Below are positions 36,768 to 44,888 of a DNA stretch of 64,000 nucleotides, in pieces. The notes beneath the pieces were generated by a model. The model was not told where the DNA came from. It searched no databases and saw only the letters and a program-made list of their open reading frames with translations. This DNA is from Mycobacterium sp. ITM-2016-00316 (GTDB taxonomy: Bacteria > Actinomycetota > Actinomycetes > Mycobacteriales > Mycobacteriaceae). Within the stretch, counting starts at the first letter, position 1; every line of letters begins with the position of its first letter. The position numbers and the translations under genes are program-made. The stretch lies in the NCBI RefSeq assembly GCF_002968335.2, contig NZ_CP134398.1, positions 3,968,001-4,032,000 on the forward strand, read 5' to 3'.

Positions 36768-37723
36768 CCCACGGTGATGGCGTCCAGGCGTTCCTTGATG
36801 AAATCGGCCGAGGTCACCGGAGCCAACCCGGACACGCGGCCGATCGGCGGCTCCAGCGGAGTGACGATCGCGTCGTGGTTGGCCTCGTAGAAGTAGATCA
36901 GCGACACCAGATCCTCTTCGGGGGCGTGCGGCTGTGGTGGCAACACCCGGTGCCGCCCCGACGGCCAGCGCCGCCCACTCCAGTACTCCAGCAGGTCACC
37001 GATGTTGACCGTCAGTGCACCGGGCTCCCAGGGTGCGTCCTCCCAGCCTTCGGCCTCCGAATACACCTGCAGGCCACCGGCTCCCGGCTCACGATCCAGC
37101 ACGGTGACGGTACCGAAGTCGGTGTGCGGGCCGATCCGGAACTGTCCCGGCTCGGGTTCACCGACCACGCTCACCGGCGGGTAGTGGTTGATGTTCATCG
37201 TCCAGGTGGGCCTGCTCTCCAACGCCGCGAACGGGTTGTCCGACAGCCCCAGCGCCCGGGCGAACAGCGCGAGCAGGTCATCGGAGAGTCGGCGCATGGC
37301 CGTGGTGTACTCGTCGATCAGGCCCTGCAGGTGCGCCACCTCGGCAGGCCAGACGTTGGGCGCGAACCAGATTCGGTCCACCTCCGGGTCACCGGTGCGG
37401 GTCTCGGCACCCAGGCTGAAGCTCTCCTTCAGATCGGGCGGGGTTTCGGTGCCCTCGGCGTAGGCGTTGGCTTCCGCGCCGGGGCCGATCCAGCCGTGTC
37501 CGCCGACCGGCACCGAATAACGGTGCTTGACCTCGTCGGGCAGCGCGAAGAACTCCCGACTCGCCGCGCGTACCCGCGCGGCCAGCCCGGCGTCGACCCC
37601 GTGGCCGGTGACCACGATGAACCCGGCACGCTGCAAACCCTCGTCGACCTCGGCCGCCAGCGCGTCGGCGTCATCGCCGCCGGCGTACCAGCGTGAGATG
37701 TCCACGGTGGCAATGGCACTCAT
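36764..37723 (-). CDS. Isopenicillin-N-synthase-like 2-oxoglutarate/Fe(II) dioxygenase
   Basis: A 319-residue oxygenase of the plant/fungal/bacterial IPNS-like family. The N-terminal DIOX_N-type region (GFIVVTGHGVDAGL) and the iron facial triad are visible: His200 and Asp202 in GPHTDFGT and His258 in SGRHRV. The usual RxS cosubstrate motif reads LVS at residues 272-274 (EEDLVSLIYF), so the Arg that binds 2-oxoglutarate seems replaced. Its ATG overlaps the stop of the deaminase gene (ATGA at 37720-37723), so it is the third gene of a permease-deaminase-oxygenase operon. By analogy with fungal thymine hydroxylases, a nucleobase may be its substrate; that is inference. Confidence 0.87.
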   Translation of the reverse strand: MSAIATVDISRWYAGGDDADALAAEVDEGLQRAGFIVVTGHGVDAGLAARVRAASREFFALPDEVKHRYSVPVGGHGWIGPGAEANAYAEGTETPPDLKESFSLGAETRTGDPEVDRIWFAPNVWPAEVAHLQGLIDEYTTAMRRLSDDLLALFARALGLSDNPFAALESRPTWTMNINHYPPVSVVGEPEPGQFRIGPHTDFGTVTVLDREPGAGGLQVYSEAEGWEDAPWEPGALTVNIGDLLEYWSGRRWPSGRHRVLPPQPHAPEEDLVSLIYFYEANHDAIVTPLEPPIGRVSGLAPVTSADFIKERLDAITVG

Positions 37724-38166
37724 TCGGCCACCCCGATATCCTCGTTCCACAGTTCCGGGTGCTCGGCGATGAACTCCTCCATCATCGTCACGCAGCGCTG
37801 ATCCTCGAGCAGGGTGACCTGCACCCCGTTCTCGGCCAGCCAGTCATGACCGCCGGAGAACGTCTTGGCCTCCCCGATGACGACGGCGCCGATGTTGAAC
37901 TGGCGCACCAGCCCGCTGCAGTACCAGCACGGCGACAGGGTCGTCACCATCACCGTCGACCGGTAGTCGCGCTGACGCCCGGCGTTGCGGAAGGCATCGG
38001 TCTCGCCGTGCACGGACGGGTCGTCATTCTGCACGCGCCGGTTGTGTCCGCTGCCCAGTAGCACACCGTCGGCGGTGAACAGTGCCGCGCCGATCGGAAT
38101 CCCACCTTCGGCCAACCCTTTTCGAGCCTCCCCGACGGCGACGTCGAGCATGTCCTCAGGACTCAC
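37720..38166 (-). CDS. Cytosine-deaminase-like nucleobase deaminase (FCY1 type)
   Basis: A 148-residue zinc deaminase of the CDA fold. Zinc ligands are His53 in HGE (Glu55 is the proton shuttle) and Cys80/Cys83 in SPCWYC. The C-terminal tail LWNEDIG, together with TTLSPC and the overall length, closely resembles the yeast cytosine deaminase rather than bacterial CodA, which is an unrelated amidohydrolase. GTG 38166 overlaps the permease stop (GTGA). The operon with an NCS1 permease suggests uptake and deamination of cytosine, isocytosine or a related base. Confidence 0.88.
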   Translation of the reverse strand: MSPEDMLDVAVGEARKGLAEGGIPIGAALFTADGVLLGSGHNRRVQNDDPSVHGETDAFRNAGRQRDYRSTVMVTTLSPCWYCSGLVRQFNIGAVVIGEAKTFSGGHDWLAENGVQVTLLEDQRCVTMMEEFIAEHPELWNEDIGVAE

Positions 38167-39557
38167 AAAGCCACCTGTTCCGCTTGGATTTTGGACCGGC
38201 ACAACACCAGATAGCTGCCCGCCGCGAGGACGAACCCGACGAAGAAGCCGATATCGCCCAGCTCGGGCACCGCGCGGACCACGAATCCCACGAACAACTC
38301 CTGGTTGCAGAACAGCAGCACCGACACCACCAGACCGATCAGGAACGACAGTAACCCCGGCCAGTTGGAGTAGTTGCGGTCATAGAGAAATCCGTCGACC
38401 CGCTGCCCGCGGCGCAGGTACTGATCGGCGAACACGACACCCAGCCACGGGCCGACCCAGTAGGCGATCACGAACAGGAAACTCTTGTAGCTGGTCGCGG
38501 CATCGGCCAGCGCCCACCAGGCGACGAGGAACCCGGCCACACCGAAGAACACGGTGGCCAGCGCCCGCGCGATGTGCGCGGGCAGCGTGATCCCGGTGGT
38601 GACGAAGGCCATCCCGGCCGAGTACACATTGATCGCGTTGGCGGCGATGGCGCCGACGGTGATGGCCAGCAGAGTGGCCGCGGCCAGCCAGGCCGGCAGT
38701 GAGCTGGTGAACGCGTCCGTCGGATTGTCGGTGGCCGCGGTGACGATGGTCACCGAGGCAGCGCCCACGACCGCCAGGATGGTGCACGCCGAGAACAGGC
38801 CCGCCGCGGCGAACAAGCCGGTGCGCACCGGGGAGACCGTGGCCGGCAGGTAGCGACTGAAGTCGGCGGCGTACGGCGCCCAGCCTGCGACGTAGCCGAA
38901 GGTGGTGCCCACCGTCAGCAGGAAGCCGCCCAGCCCGCCGACACCGCCGTCGACGGCGGGTGCACCCAGATCGGCCTGGGTCAGGATGACCACCGAGGTG
39001 ATCGCGAAGATCACCGCCAGCACCGGGAACGCCCAGCGCTCGAAAGCCTGCACCAGGTTGTGCCCGAAGAAGGCCAGCGCGGTCTGCACCACTACCACCA
39101 GGACAAGGGCCAGCAGCGGGCCGATACCGAACAACGTCGATAGCGCGAACGCGCCGCTGACACTGTTGGTGGCGAACCAGCCGACACCGGCGGTCACGGC
39201 CATCAGCACCGAAGGCACCGCGTTGCCCTTGAAACCGAACGGCAACCGGCCGATCACCATCTGCGGGACACCGAGTTGCGGTCCGCGCGCGGACAGGAAG
39301 TAATGCGCCACAGCGCCCAGGCCCGCGCCGACGATGATGCCGGCCGCGGCCTGCCAGAAATTCATGCCGAAGTACGAGACGGCGAGCACGCCCAGGAAGA
39401 TGGTGGCGAACTCCAGGTTGGGCGACGCCCAGGTCCACAACAGTTGGCTCGGGCGACCGTGGCGGTCGGCCTCGGCGATGAACTCGTTGCCACCCGGTTC
39501 TACCGCGACGAGGCGGTCCCGGTAGGTGCCGTCGGTGCTGGGTTCAGCCGCTGTCAT
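38163..39557 (-). CDS. NCS1-family nucleobase permease (CodB-like)
   Basis: A 464-residue integral membrane transporter with about 12 hydrophobic segments and NCS1 features such as SPNLEFATIFLGVLAV at the first helix and WAPYAADFSRYLP in the middle; the tail YSNWPGLLSFLIGL is also typical. It would import cytosine, another nucleobase or a related compound with H+ or Na+. It is the first gene of the operon with the deaminase and the 2OG oxygenase. ATG 39557 is used; the longer open frame upstream has no homology. The 254 bp upstream (39558-39811) hold the promoter; I see no regulator site there. Confidence 0.9.
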   Translation of the reverse strand: MTAAEPSTDGTYRDRLVAVEPGGNEFIAEADRHGRPSQLLWTWASPNLEFATIFLGVLAVSYFGMNFWQAAAGIIVGAGLGAVAHYFLSARGPQLGVPQMVIGRLPFGFKGNAVPSVLMAVTAGVGWFATNSVSGAFALSTLFGIGPLLALVLVVVVQTALAFFGHNLVQAFERWAFPVLAVIFAITSVVILTQADLGAPAVDGGVGGLGGFLLTVGTTFGYVAGWAPYAADFSRYLPATVSPVRTGLFAAAGLFSACTILAVVGAASVTIVTAATDNPTDAFTSSLPAWLAAATLLAITVGAIAANAINVYSAGMAFVTTGITLPAHIARALATVFFGVAGFLVAWWALADAATSYKSFLFVIAYWVGPWLGVVFADQYLRRGQRVDGFLYDRNYSNWPGLLSFLIGLVVSVLLFCNQELFVGFVVRAVPELGDIGFFVGFVLAAGSYLVLCRSKIQAEQVAL

Positions 39558-39811
39558 TCTGAGCACTTTGACGCGCGCGGCACATGCTTGCAACCGGAAC
39601 GACCGAATGTCACACCTTCGGATTCAGTCGTCGTACTCCCCCGCCACACCCGTGCGACCACCGTTGTTCACCTGTTAATGCTTTGCCCGACAGGCTATTC
39701 CGCAGGTCAGCAGGCGCGCTAGGGTGTCCTTCGCAATCGGCAGACGGCACCGGCCTGATCATCTAGTTCATGATCGCCCACGCCACGCTGTCGCAGCTAC
39801 AGGGGCTGTGA

Positions 39812-40432
39812 CTAGTCGAATTCCGGCCCCTCGTGCCGGGTGCGCTTGAGCTCGAAGAAGTGCGGGTAGGACGCGAAGATCACCGAGGCGTCCCACAACT
39901 TGCCGGCTTCCTCACCGCGCGGGATCCGCGAGAGCACCGGGCCGAAGAACGCGACGCCGTTGACGTGGATGGTCGGGGTGCCGACGTCATCGCCGACGGC
40001 GTCCATGCCCTCGTGATGGCTCTTGCGCAGCGCGTCGTCGTAGGCGTCGCTGCTCGCGGCCTGGGCCAGGTCGGCGGGCAGGCCGGCCTGCTCCAGCGAC
40101 TTGGCGATCACGTCGTCGAAGTCCTTGTTGCCCTCGTTGTGGATCAACGTGCCCATGGCGGTGTACAGCGGTGACAGCACCTCCGAACCGTGGGCCTGCT
40201 CGGCGGCGATCGCCACCCGCACCGGGCCCCAGGCCTTCTGCATCATCTCCTGGTAGTTCTCCGGCAGGTCGCGGCCCTCATTGAGCACCGCCAGGCTCAT
40301 CACGTGGAAGTTCACCTCGATATCGCGGACCTTCTCCACCTCGAGGATCCAGCGCGAGGTGATCCAGCACCACGGGCACAGCGGGTCGAACCAGAATCCT
40401 GCGGTGTCCTTGCCTGCGGAGTTGCCTGCCAT
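39812..40432 (-). CDS. Mycothiol-dependent DsbA-like reductase (Rv2466c-like)
   Basis: A 206-residue cytosolic thioredoxin-fold protein of the DsbA/FrnE group, closely matching M. tuberculosis Rv2466c in length, position beside pepN and active site FDPLCPWCW (Cys19, Cys22). Rv2466c is known as a mycothiol-dependent reductase induced by oxidative stress under SigH. The cis-Pro region is in [13 protein letters not shown] 40432 has GAGAGG upstream. A SigH-type promoter is visible at 40468-40493, fitting that regulation. It is monocistronic. Confidence 0.93.
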   Translation of the reverse strand: MAGNSAGKDTAGFWFDPLCPWCWITSRWILEVEKVRDIEVNFHVMSLAVLNEGRDLPENYQEMMQKAWGPVRVAIAAEQAHGSEVLSPLYTAMGTLIHNEGNKDFDDVIAKSLEQAGLPADLAQAASSDAYDDALRKSHHEGMDAVGDDVGTPTIHVNGVAFFGPVLSRIPRGEEAGKLWDASVIFASYPHFFELKRTRHEGPEFD

Positions 40433-40467
40433 GGGGATCCTCTCGATATCAGATTTTCGTTCAGCAC

Positions 40468-40493
40468 AACCGTGCGTACCCGCGACGTGTTCC
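40468..40493 (-). promoter_or_regulatory. SigH/SigR-type promoter of the Rv2466c-like gene
   Basis: On the minus strand GGAACA (40493-40488, -35) is followed 17 bp later by GTT (40470-40468, -10). This matches the GGAAYA-N16..18-GTT consensus of the thiol-stress sigma factor. The start codon is 36 bp further on. Confidence 0.75.
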
Positions 40494-40650
40494 CGCCTGC
40501 GATGGATCACAAGCAGCTCACCACAGGCGCACATGAAACGCATAGGGTGCAAACCTTGATCGAACCGTGTTAGCGACGTTACCCAAGTGCACCACCGTTA
40601 CCTGAGTTGCCAGAGTGCCGACGGCGCTCGCTACAGAGCTCAGGAGCACC

Positions 40651-41076
40651 ATGATGTCTCGCACTTCTACCGTTCTCGCCTACTCCACCGCATTGGCGGC
40701 CACCGCAGTCCTCGCCGCCAGTCCGGCGCAGGCCGACACCAACACAGACTTCCTCGGTCTGCTGAGCAATGCCGGCATCGGGTACTCGAACTCCTCCGAC
40801 ACCAGCGCGCTCGGTCGGTCGGTGTGCGACATGATGGTCGAGCCGGGCAAGTCGTTCGCCTCGACCGTCACCTCGGTGCAGAACAACGGGGTTTCCCCGC
40901 AGATGGCGTCGTTGTTCGCAGGCATTGCCATTCAGGCGTACTGCCCGCAGATGCTGTCATCGATCGCCGACGGCACGGTCCTGGACCAGCTCGGTGGGCT
41001 GGATGGCCTCACCGGGCTCGGCAGTCTCGCCGGACTCACCGGAAACAGCTGGTGGTCGGGCCTGGGCGGGTTCTAG
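40651..41076 (+). CDS. DUF732-type secreted protein
   Basis: A 141-residue exported protein. A signal peptide at the N-terminus ends at about SPAQA, and the mature part has the DUF732 pattern: DTNTDFLGLLSNAGIGY, ALGRSVCDMM and AIQAYCPQM, with two cysteines that probably form a disulfide. A Gly/Leu-rich tail closes it. Mycobacteria carry many such small proteins of unknown role. ATG 40651 is the longer start; ATG 40654, one codon on, has better spacing from AGGAG at 40642-40646. It is divergent from the Rv2466c-like gene. Confidence 0.85.
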   Translation: MMSRTSTVLAYSTALAATAVLAASPAQADTNTDFLGLLSNAGIGYSNSSDTSALGRSVCDMMVEPGKSFASTVTSVQNNGVSPQMASLFAGIAIQAYCPQMLSSIADGTVLDQLGGLDGLTGLGSLAGLTGNSWWSGLGGF

Positions 41077-41110
41077 ATCCGGGGCCCAGCGCGCGCTGGG
41101 CCCCGACGAT

Positions 41111-41116
41111 TAGTGT
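41111..41116 (+). promoter_or_regulatory. Leaderless-type -10 of pepN
   Basis: TAGTGT with the pepN GTG at 41124, 7 nt downstream, and no ribosome site in between. Confidence 0.5.
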
Positions 41117-41123
41117 TGTCGGC

Positions 41124-43682
41124 GTGGCTCTCCCCAATCTGACTCGCGACCAGGCGGCCGAACGCGCAACGCTGGTGACCGTCGACAACTACCGCATCGA
41201 TCTGGACCTCACCGCCGGCGAGCGGACGTTCCGGTCGGTCACGACCGTGACGTTCAGCGCCCTGGCCGGCGCGGACACCTATATCGACCTCGCCGCCGAC
41301 ACCGTGCGCAGCGCCACCCTCAACGGCCGCGCGCTGGATGTCTCCGGGTACGACGAGTCCACCGGCATCGCGCTGAGCGGGCTCGCAGAGCACAACGAAC
41401 TCGTCGTCGACGCCGACTGCCTGTACTCGAACACCGGCGAGGGGCTGCACCGCTTCGTCGACCCCGTCGACCACGAGGTCTATCTCTACTCGCAGTTCGA
41501 AACCGCGGACGCCAAGCGGATGTTCGCGTGCTTCGATCAGCCCGATCTGAAGGCCACCTTCGACGTCACCGTCAAGGCGCCCGAGCACTGGCAGGTGATC
41601 TCCAACGGGGCCACCGAGTCCGTGCAGGACGGCCTGCACACGTTCGTCACCACCCCGAAGATGAGCACCTACCTCGTCGCGCTCATCGCCGGGCCGTACG
41701 CCCGCTGGGACGACGTCTACTCCGACGACCACGGCGACATCCCGCTGGGCATCTTCTGCCGGGCGTCGCTGGCGGAGTTCATGGACGCCGAGCGGCTGTT
41801 CACCGAGACCAAGCAGGGTTTCGGCTTCTACCACCGCAACTTCGGTGAACCGTACGCGTTCGGCAAGTACGACCAGCTGTTCGTGCCGGAGTTCAACGCC
41901 GGCGCCATGGAGAACGCCGGCGCGGTGACCTTCCTGGAGGACTACGTCTTCCGGTCCAAGGTCACCCGGTACAGCTACGAACGCCGCGCCGAGACCGTGC
42001 TGCACGAGATGGCGCACATGTGGTTCGGCGACCTGGTCACCATGCAGTGGTGGGATGACCTGTGGCTCAACGAATCCTTCGCCACCTTCGCCTCGGTGCT
42101 GTGCCAGGCCGAAGCCACCGAGTACACCCAGGCCTGGACGACGTTCGCCAACGTGGAGAAGTCCTGGGCCTACCGCCAGGACCAGCTGCCCTCCACCCAC
42201 CCGGTGGCCGCCGACATCCCGGACCTGCACGCGGTCGAGGTGAACTTCGACGGCATCACCTACGCCAAGGGCGCCAGCGTGCTCAAGCAACTGGTGGCCT
42301 ACGTCGGCCTGGAAGCATTCCTGGCCGGCCTGCGCGACTACTTCCGCGACCACGCCTTCGACAACGCGACCTTCGGCGATCTGCTTGGCGCACTGGAAAA
42401 GTCCTCCGGGCGCGACCTGTCCGGCTGGGGGCAGCAGTGGCTCAAGACCACCGGCCTGAACACGCTGCGCGCCGACTTCGACGTCGACGCCGACGGCGCG
42501 TTCAGCCGTTTCGCGCTGGTGCAGTCCGGTGCGGCACCGGGCGCCGGCGAAACCCGGGTGCACCGCCTTGCCGTCGGCGTCTACGACGAAGATGCCTCCG
42601 GAAAACTGGTGCGGGTGCACCGCGAGGAACTCGACGTCGAGGGTGCACGCACGGATGTGCCTGCGCTGGTGGGTGTTCCGCGTGGCCAGTTCGTCCTGAT
42701 CAACGATGACGACCTCACCTACTGCTCGTCACGGCTGGACCCGCAGTCCCTGCAGACGGTGCTGACCCGCATCGCCGATATCGCCGAACCGCTCCCCCGC
42801 ACGCTGGCCTGGTCGGCGGCCTGGGAGATGACCCGCGAGGCCGAGATGAAGGCCCGCGACTTCGTGACGCTGGTCATCGGCGGCATTCACGGCGAGACCG
42901 AAGTCGGTGTGGCACAGCGGCTGCTGCTGCAGGCCCAGACCGCGCTGAACTCCTATGCCGATCCGGAGTGGGCCGCGGAGAACGGTTGGCCGGCCTTCGG
43001 TGACGCCCTGCTGGACCGGGCCCGCGAGTCGGCGCCCGGCTCGGATCACCAGCTGGCGTTCGTGAACGCGCTGTGCACCTCGGTGCTGTCGCCCAACCAC
43101 ATCGCCGTGCTGTCGACCCTGCTGGACAACGAGCCCGCTGCGGTCAACCTGGCCGGCCTGGTCATCGACACCGACCTGCGCTGGCGCATCGTGACCGCGC
43201 TGGCGGCCGCCGGTGTGATCGACGCCGACGGTACCGAGAGCCCGTTCATCGACGCCGAGGCCGAGCGCGACCCGACGGCAGCCGGTAAGCGCAACGCCGC
43301 CGCCGCGGCCGCGGCCCGCCCGCAGGTGACGGTGAAGAACGCCGCCTGGCAGCGGGTGATCGAGGACGACACCCTGGCCAACATCACCACCCGCGCGATC
43401 GTCGGCGGGTTCGCGCAGCCCGGGCAGGGCAGTCTGCTCGCGCGCTTCCGTGACCTGTACTTCGCGTCCATCGCGGGCGTGTGGGAACGCCGGTCCAGCG
43501 AGGTCGCCCAGACCGTGGTGATCGGGCTGTACCCCTCGTGGGATATCAGCCAGGGCGGCCTGGACGCCGCGGATGCCTTCCTGTCCGGACCGGATGTGCC
43601 GCCCGCGCTGCACCGCCTGGTGCTGGAGGGACGAGCGGGTGTGGAGCGCTCGTTGCGGGCCCGCGCCTTCGATATGAGCTGA
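41124..43682 (+). CDS. pepN: Aminopeptidase N (M1 zinc metallopeptidase)
   Basis: An 852-residue cytosolic aminopeptidase that removes N-terminal residues from peptides and acts downstream of the Clp proteases. The exopeptidase motif GAMENAGAVTF (near 262), the zinc site HEMAH (294-298) and the third ligand Glu at about 317 in LNESFATF are intact. The C-terminal ERAP1-like helical domain is complete. GTG 41124 gives VALPNLTRDQAAERA, the family N-terminus; longer frames run into the DUF732 gene. No ribosome site precedes it, and a TAGTGT -10 suggests a leaderless transcript. Confidence 0.96.
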   Translation: MALPNLTRDQAAERATLVTVDNYRIDLDLTAGERTFRSVTTVTFSALAGADTYIDLAADTVRSATLNGRALDVSGYDESTGIALSGLAEHNELVVDADCLYSNTGEGLHRFVDPVDHEVYLYSQFETADAKRMFACFDQPDLKATFDVTVKAPEHWQVISNGATESVQDGLHTFVTTPKMSTYLVALIAGPYARWDDVYSDDHGDIPLGIFCRASLAEFMDAERLFTETKQGFGFYHRNFGEPYAFGKYDQLFVPEFNAGAMENAGAVTFLEDYVFRSKVTRYSYERRAETVLHEMAHMWFGDLVTMQWWDDLWLNESFATFASVLCQAEATEYTQAWTTFANVEKSWAYRQDQLPSTHPVAADIPDLHAVEVNFDGITYAKGASVLKQLVAYVGLEAFLAGLRDYFRDHAFDNATFGDLLGALEKSSGRDLSGWGQQWLKTTGLNTLRADFDVDADGAFSRFALVQSGAAPGAGETRVHRLAVGVYDEDASGKLVRVHREELDVEGARTDVPALVGVPRGQFVLINDDDLTYCSSRLDPQSLQTVLTRIADIAEPLPRTLAWSAAWEMTREAEMKARDFVTLVIGGIHGETEVGVAQRLLLQAQTALNSYADPEWAAENGWPAFGDALLDRARESAPGSDHQLAFVNALCTSVLSPNHIAVLSTLLDNEPAAVNLAGLVIDTDLRWRIVTALAAAGVIDADGTESPFIDAEAERDPTAAGKRNAAAAAAARPQVTVKNAAWQRVIEDDTLANITTRAIVGGFAQPGQGSLLARFRDLYFASIAGVWERRSSEVAQTVVIGLYPSWDISQGGLDAADAFLSGPDVPPALHRLVLEGRAGVERSLRARAFDMS

Positions 43683-43691
43683 TCTCTGCTC

Positions 43692-43747
43692 GAGCGGCCG
43701 CGTCTGTGCGCCGACACGCCGCACGGTGCGCACAAACGCGGTCGCTC
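43692..43747. repeat. Extragenic palindrome between pepN and an HNH gene
   Basis: The 20-nt arm 43692-43711 pairs with 43728-43747 with two wobble mismatches around a 16-nt loop. The loop edge contains CCGACACGCCGC, the same core as in the hairpin at 6741-6787, which marks a shared repeat family. It may also serve as the pepN terminator. Confidence 0.7.
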
Positions 43748-43755
43748 GCCGGCAA

Positions 43756-43761
43756 TACGCT
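43756..43761 (+). promoter_or_regulatory. Leaderless-type -10 of the HNH gene at 43768
   Basis: TACGCT followed by 6 nt and the ATG at 43768, with no ribosome site; identical in form to 31532-31537. Confidence 0.5.
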
Positions 43762-43767
43762 GTCGGG

Positions 43768-44118
43768 ATGGCGGCCAGCAACAGTCGTAGGGCCAGGGCG
43801 GCGCGCAAGCGCATCCGCCGGGTCAAGGCCGTCGTCAACGACCTGACCCCCGAACAGTGGTCGGCCATCCGGGATGCCTGGGGTGGCTGCGCCTACTGCG
43901 GGGTGACCGACAAGCCGATGCAGCGCGACTGCGTCATGGCGATCTCACGCGGCGGCAGGTACACGGTCGAGAACGTGGTGCCCGCGTGCGCGGCCTGCAA
44001 TGCCAGCAAGTGCAATGAGGAAGTCACGCACTGGATGCGGCGCAAGCGCCTCGACGAGCGCACCTTCCTGACGCGCTACATCGAGATCCGCACGTCGATG
44101 ACGCAGGCCGTCCTGTAG
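43768..44118 (+). CDS. Small HNH-type nuclease
   Basis: A 116-residue protein with an HNH-like core: CAYCGVTDKPMQRDCVMAISRGG (given in two parts here: CAYCGV and DCVMAISRGG), VENVVPACAACNASK. The paired CXXC motifs (CAYC and CAAC) form a zinc knuckle, as in bacterial HNH endonucleases. The first His is replaced in the DCVMAISRGG segment (usually DHVxP), so catalysis may differ or be weak. A basic N-terminus (SRRARAARKRIRR) suits nucleic-acid binding. ATG 43768 is chosen because of the leaderless-type promoter. Function is unknown. Confidence 0.78.
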   Translation: MAASNSRRARAARKRIRRVKAVVNDLTPEQWSAIRDAWGGCAYCGVTDKPMQRDCVMAISRGGRYTVENVVPACAACNASKCNEEVTHWMRRKRLDERTFLTRYIEIRTSMTQAVL

Positions 44119-44119
44119 C

Positions 44120-44162
44120 GCAATCGGCCCCGGTACCGAGTTTCGATACCGGGGCCGATTGC
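44120..44162. terminator. Perfect 16-bp hairpin between convergent HNH and DUF5130 genes
   Basis: GCAATCGGCCCCGGTA (44120-44135) pairs perfectly with 44147-44162 around an 11-nt loop. It separates convergent genes and is a bidirectional terminator candidate, though without a T run. Confidence 0.85.
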
Positions 44163-44169
44163 ACAGCGG

Positions 44170-44646
44170 TCAGCGCGGCGAGACCGCCGCGGAGGTGACG
44201 TTGATGGCGCTCACGAGAGCGTCGATGAGGTTGCCGTCGCGCAGCGAGCCGAGCGCGGCCGAGATGCCCAGCGGTGCGGCGGTCTCGATGCCGCGCCCCT
44301 TCACATCGGCGCCGTAGACGACCTCGATGGCCTTCTGATTGGGCGACACCGCGAACAGCACGGCGTTGTCCGGAGTCGGCACCTTGGCCAGGATCTCGCG
44401 CGCCGTGGCGGCGGTATCGGCACCGAGATCGCCGATGAACACCGCGAAACGGGCCTTGGCGTAGCGCGAGCCGTACTTGAGCGCCACGTCGAGGGCGACC
44501 AGGTCCTTGGTCGAGAACGGGTAGTGCACCGACAGCTCACCGGGCTCGGTGACTCCCGAGATGCGGCCACTGGACGTCAGCGCGTAGCCGTAGGGCAGGT
44601 CCAGGTCGGTGCGGGTGGTTGCGAGTTCGTGACTACCACTTGCCAC
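44170..44646 (-). CDS. DUF5130-family protein associated with the respiratory supercomplex region
   Basis: A 158-residue protein of the DUF5130/TPM-like family: [19 protein letters not shown], a core [16 protein letters not shown] and the [18 protein letters not shown] segment. It follows ctaJ with overlapping ends. In M. smegmatis the homologous gene beside ctaJ (MSMEG_4692) was reported as a protein seen with the bcc-aa3 supercomplex; I recall this and could not check it. GTG 44646 is chosen because GGGAGG lies 8 nt upstream; GTG 44655 would sit directly on that site. No signal peptide or helix is evident. Confidence 0.83.
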   Translation of the reverse strand: MASGSHELATTRTDLDLPYGYALTSSGRISGVTEPGELSVHYPFSTKDLVALDVALKYGSRYAKARFAVFIGDLGADTAATAREILAKVPTPDNAVLFAVSPNQKAIEVVYGADVKGRGIETAAPLGISAALGSLRDGNLIDALVSAINVTSAAVSPR

Positions 44647-44863
44647 TTGCGCCACCTCCCACCGTCACGTGCGACCCGTGGCCACCGTGGCCGTGATCGG
44701 CCGGCTCATCGGCCGCCCACAGGATCGGGTCGTGGGTCCACTCGTCGCCGAGTTTGTATGACTCAGGGTGCGGACCCTTGTGGCGGTAGGCCAGCGCAGC
44801 CAAAACCAGAAACACCACGATCGGGATCCCACCCATCAGGGCATGGGCTAAGCCTGTACTCAC
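44633..44863 (-). CDS. ctaJ: aa3-type cytochrome c oxidase accessory subunit CtaJ
   Basis: A 76-residue membrane protein with one helix ([18 protein letters not shown]) and a short His/Gly-rich tail ([17 protein letters not shown]). Length, position and the start [12 protein letters not shown] match CtaJ, a small accessory subunit of the actinobacterial bcc-aa3 respiratory supercomplex. It starts at GTG 44863 and overlaps the DUF5130 gene by 14 bp, implying coupled synthesis. Confidence 0.82.
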   Translation of the reverse strand: MSTGLAHALMGGIPIVVFLVLAALAYRHKGPHPESYKLGDEWTHDPILWAADEPADHGHGGHGSHVTVGGGASGKW

Positions 44864-44888
44864 GATGCAAACCGTATCGCAGCGCGCA

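Noticed and set aside
41073..42620. A 515-codon open frame on the minus strand opposite pepN
   Set aside because: Codon composition and lack of family features show it to be an antisense shadow of the pepN reading frame; pepN itself has all M1 motifs.
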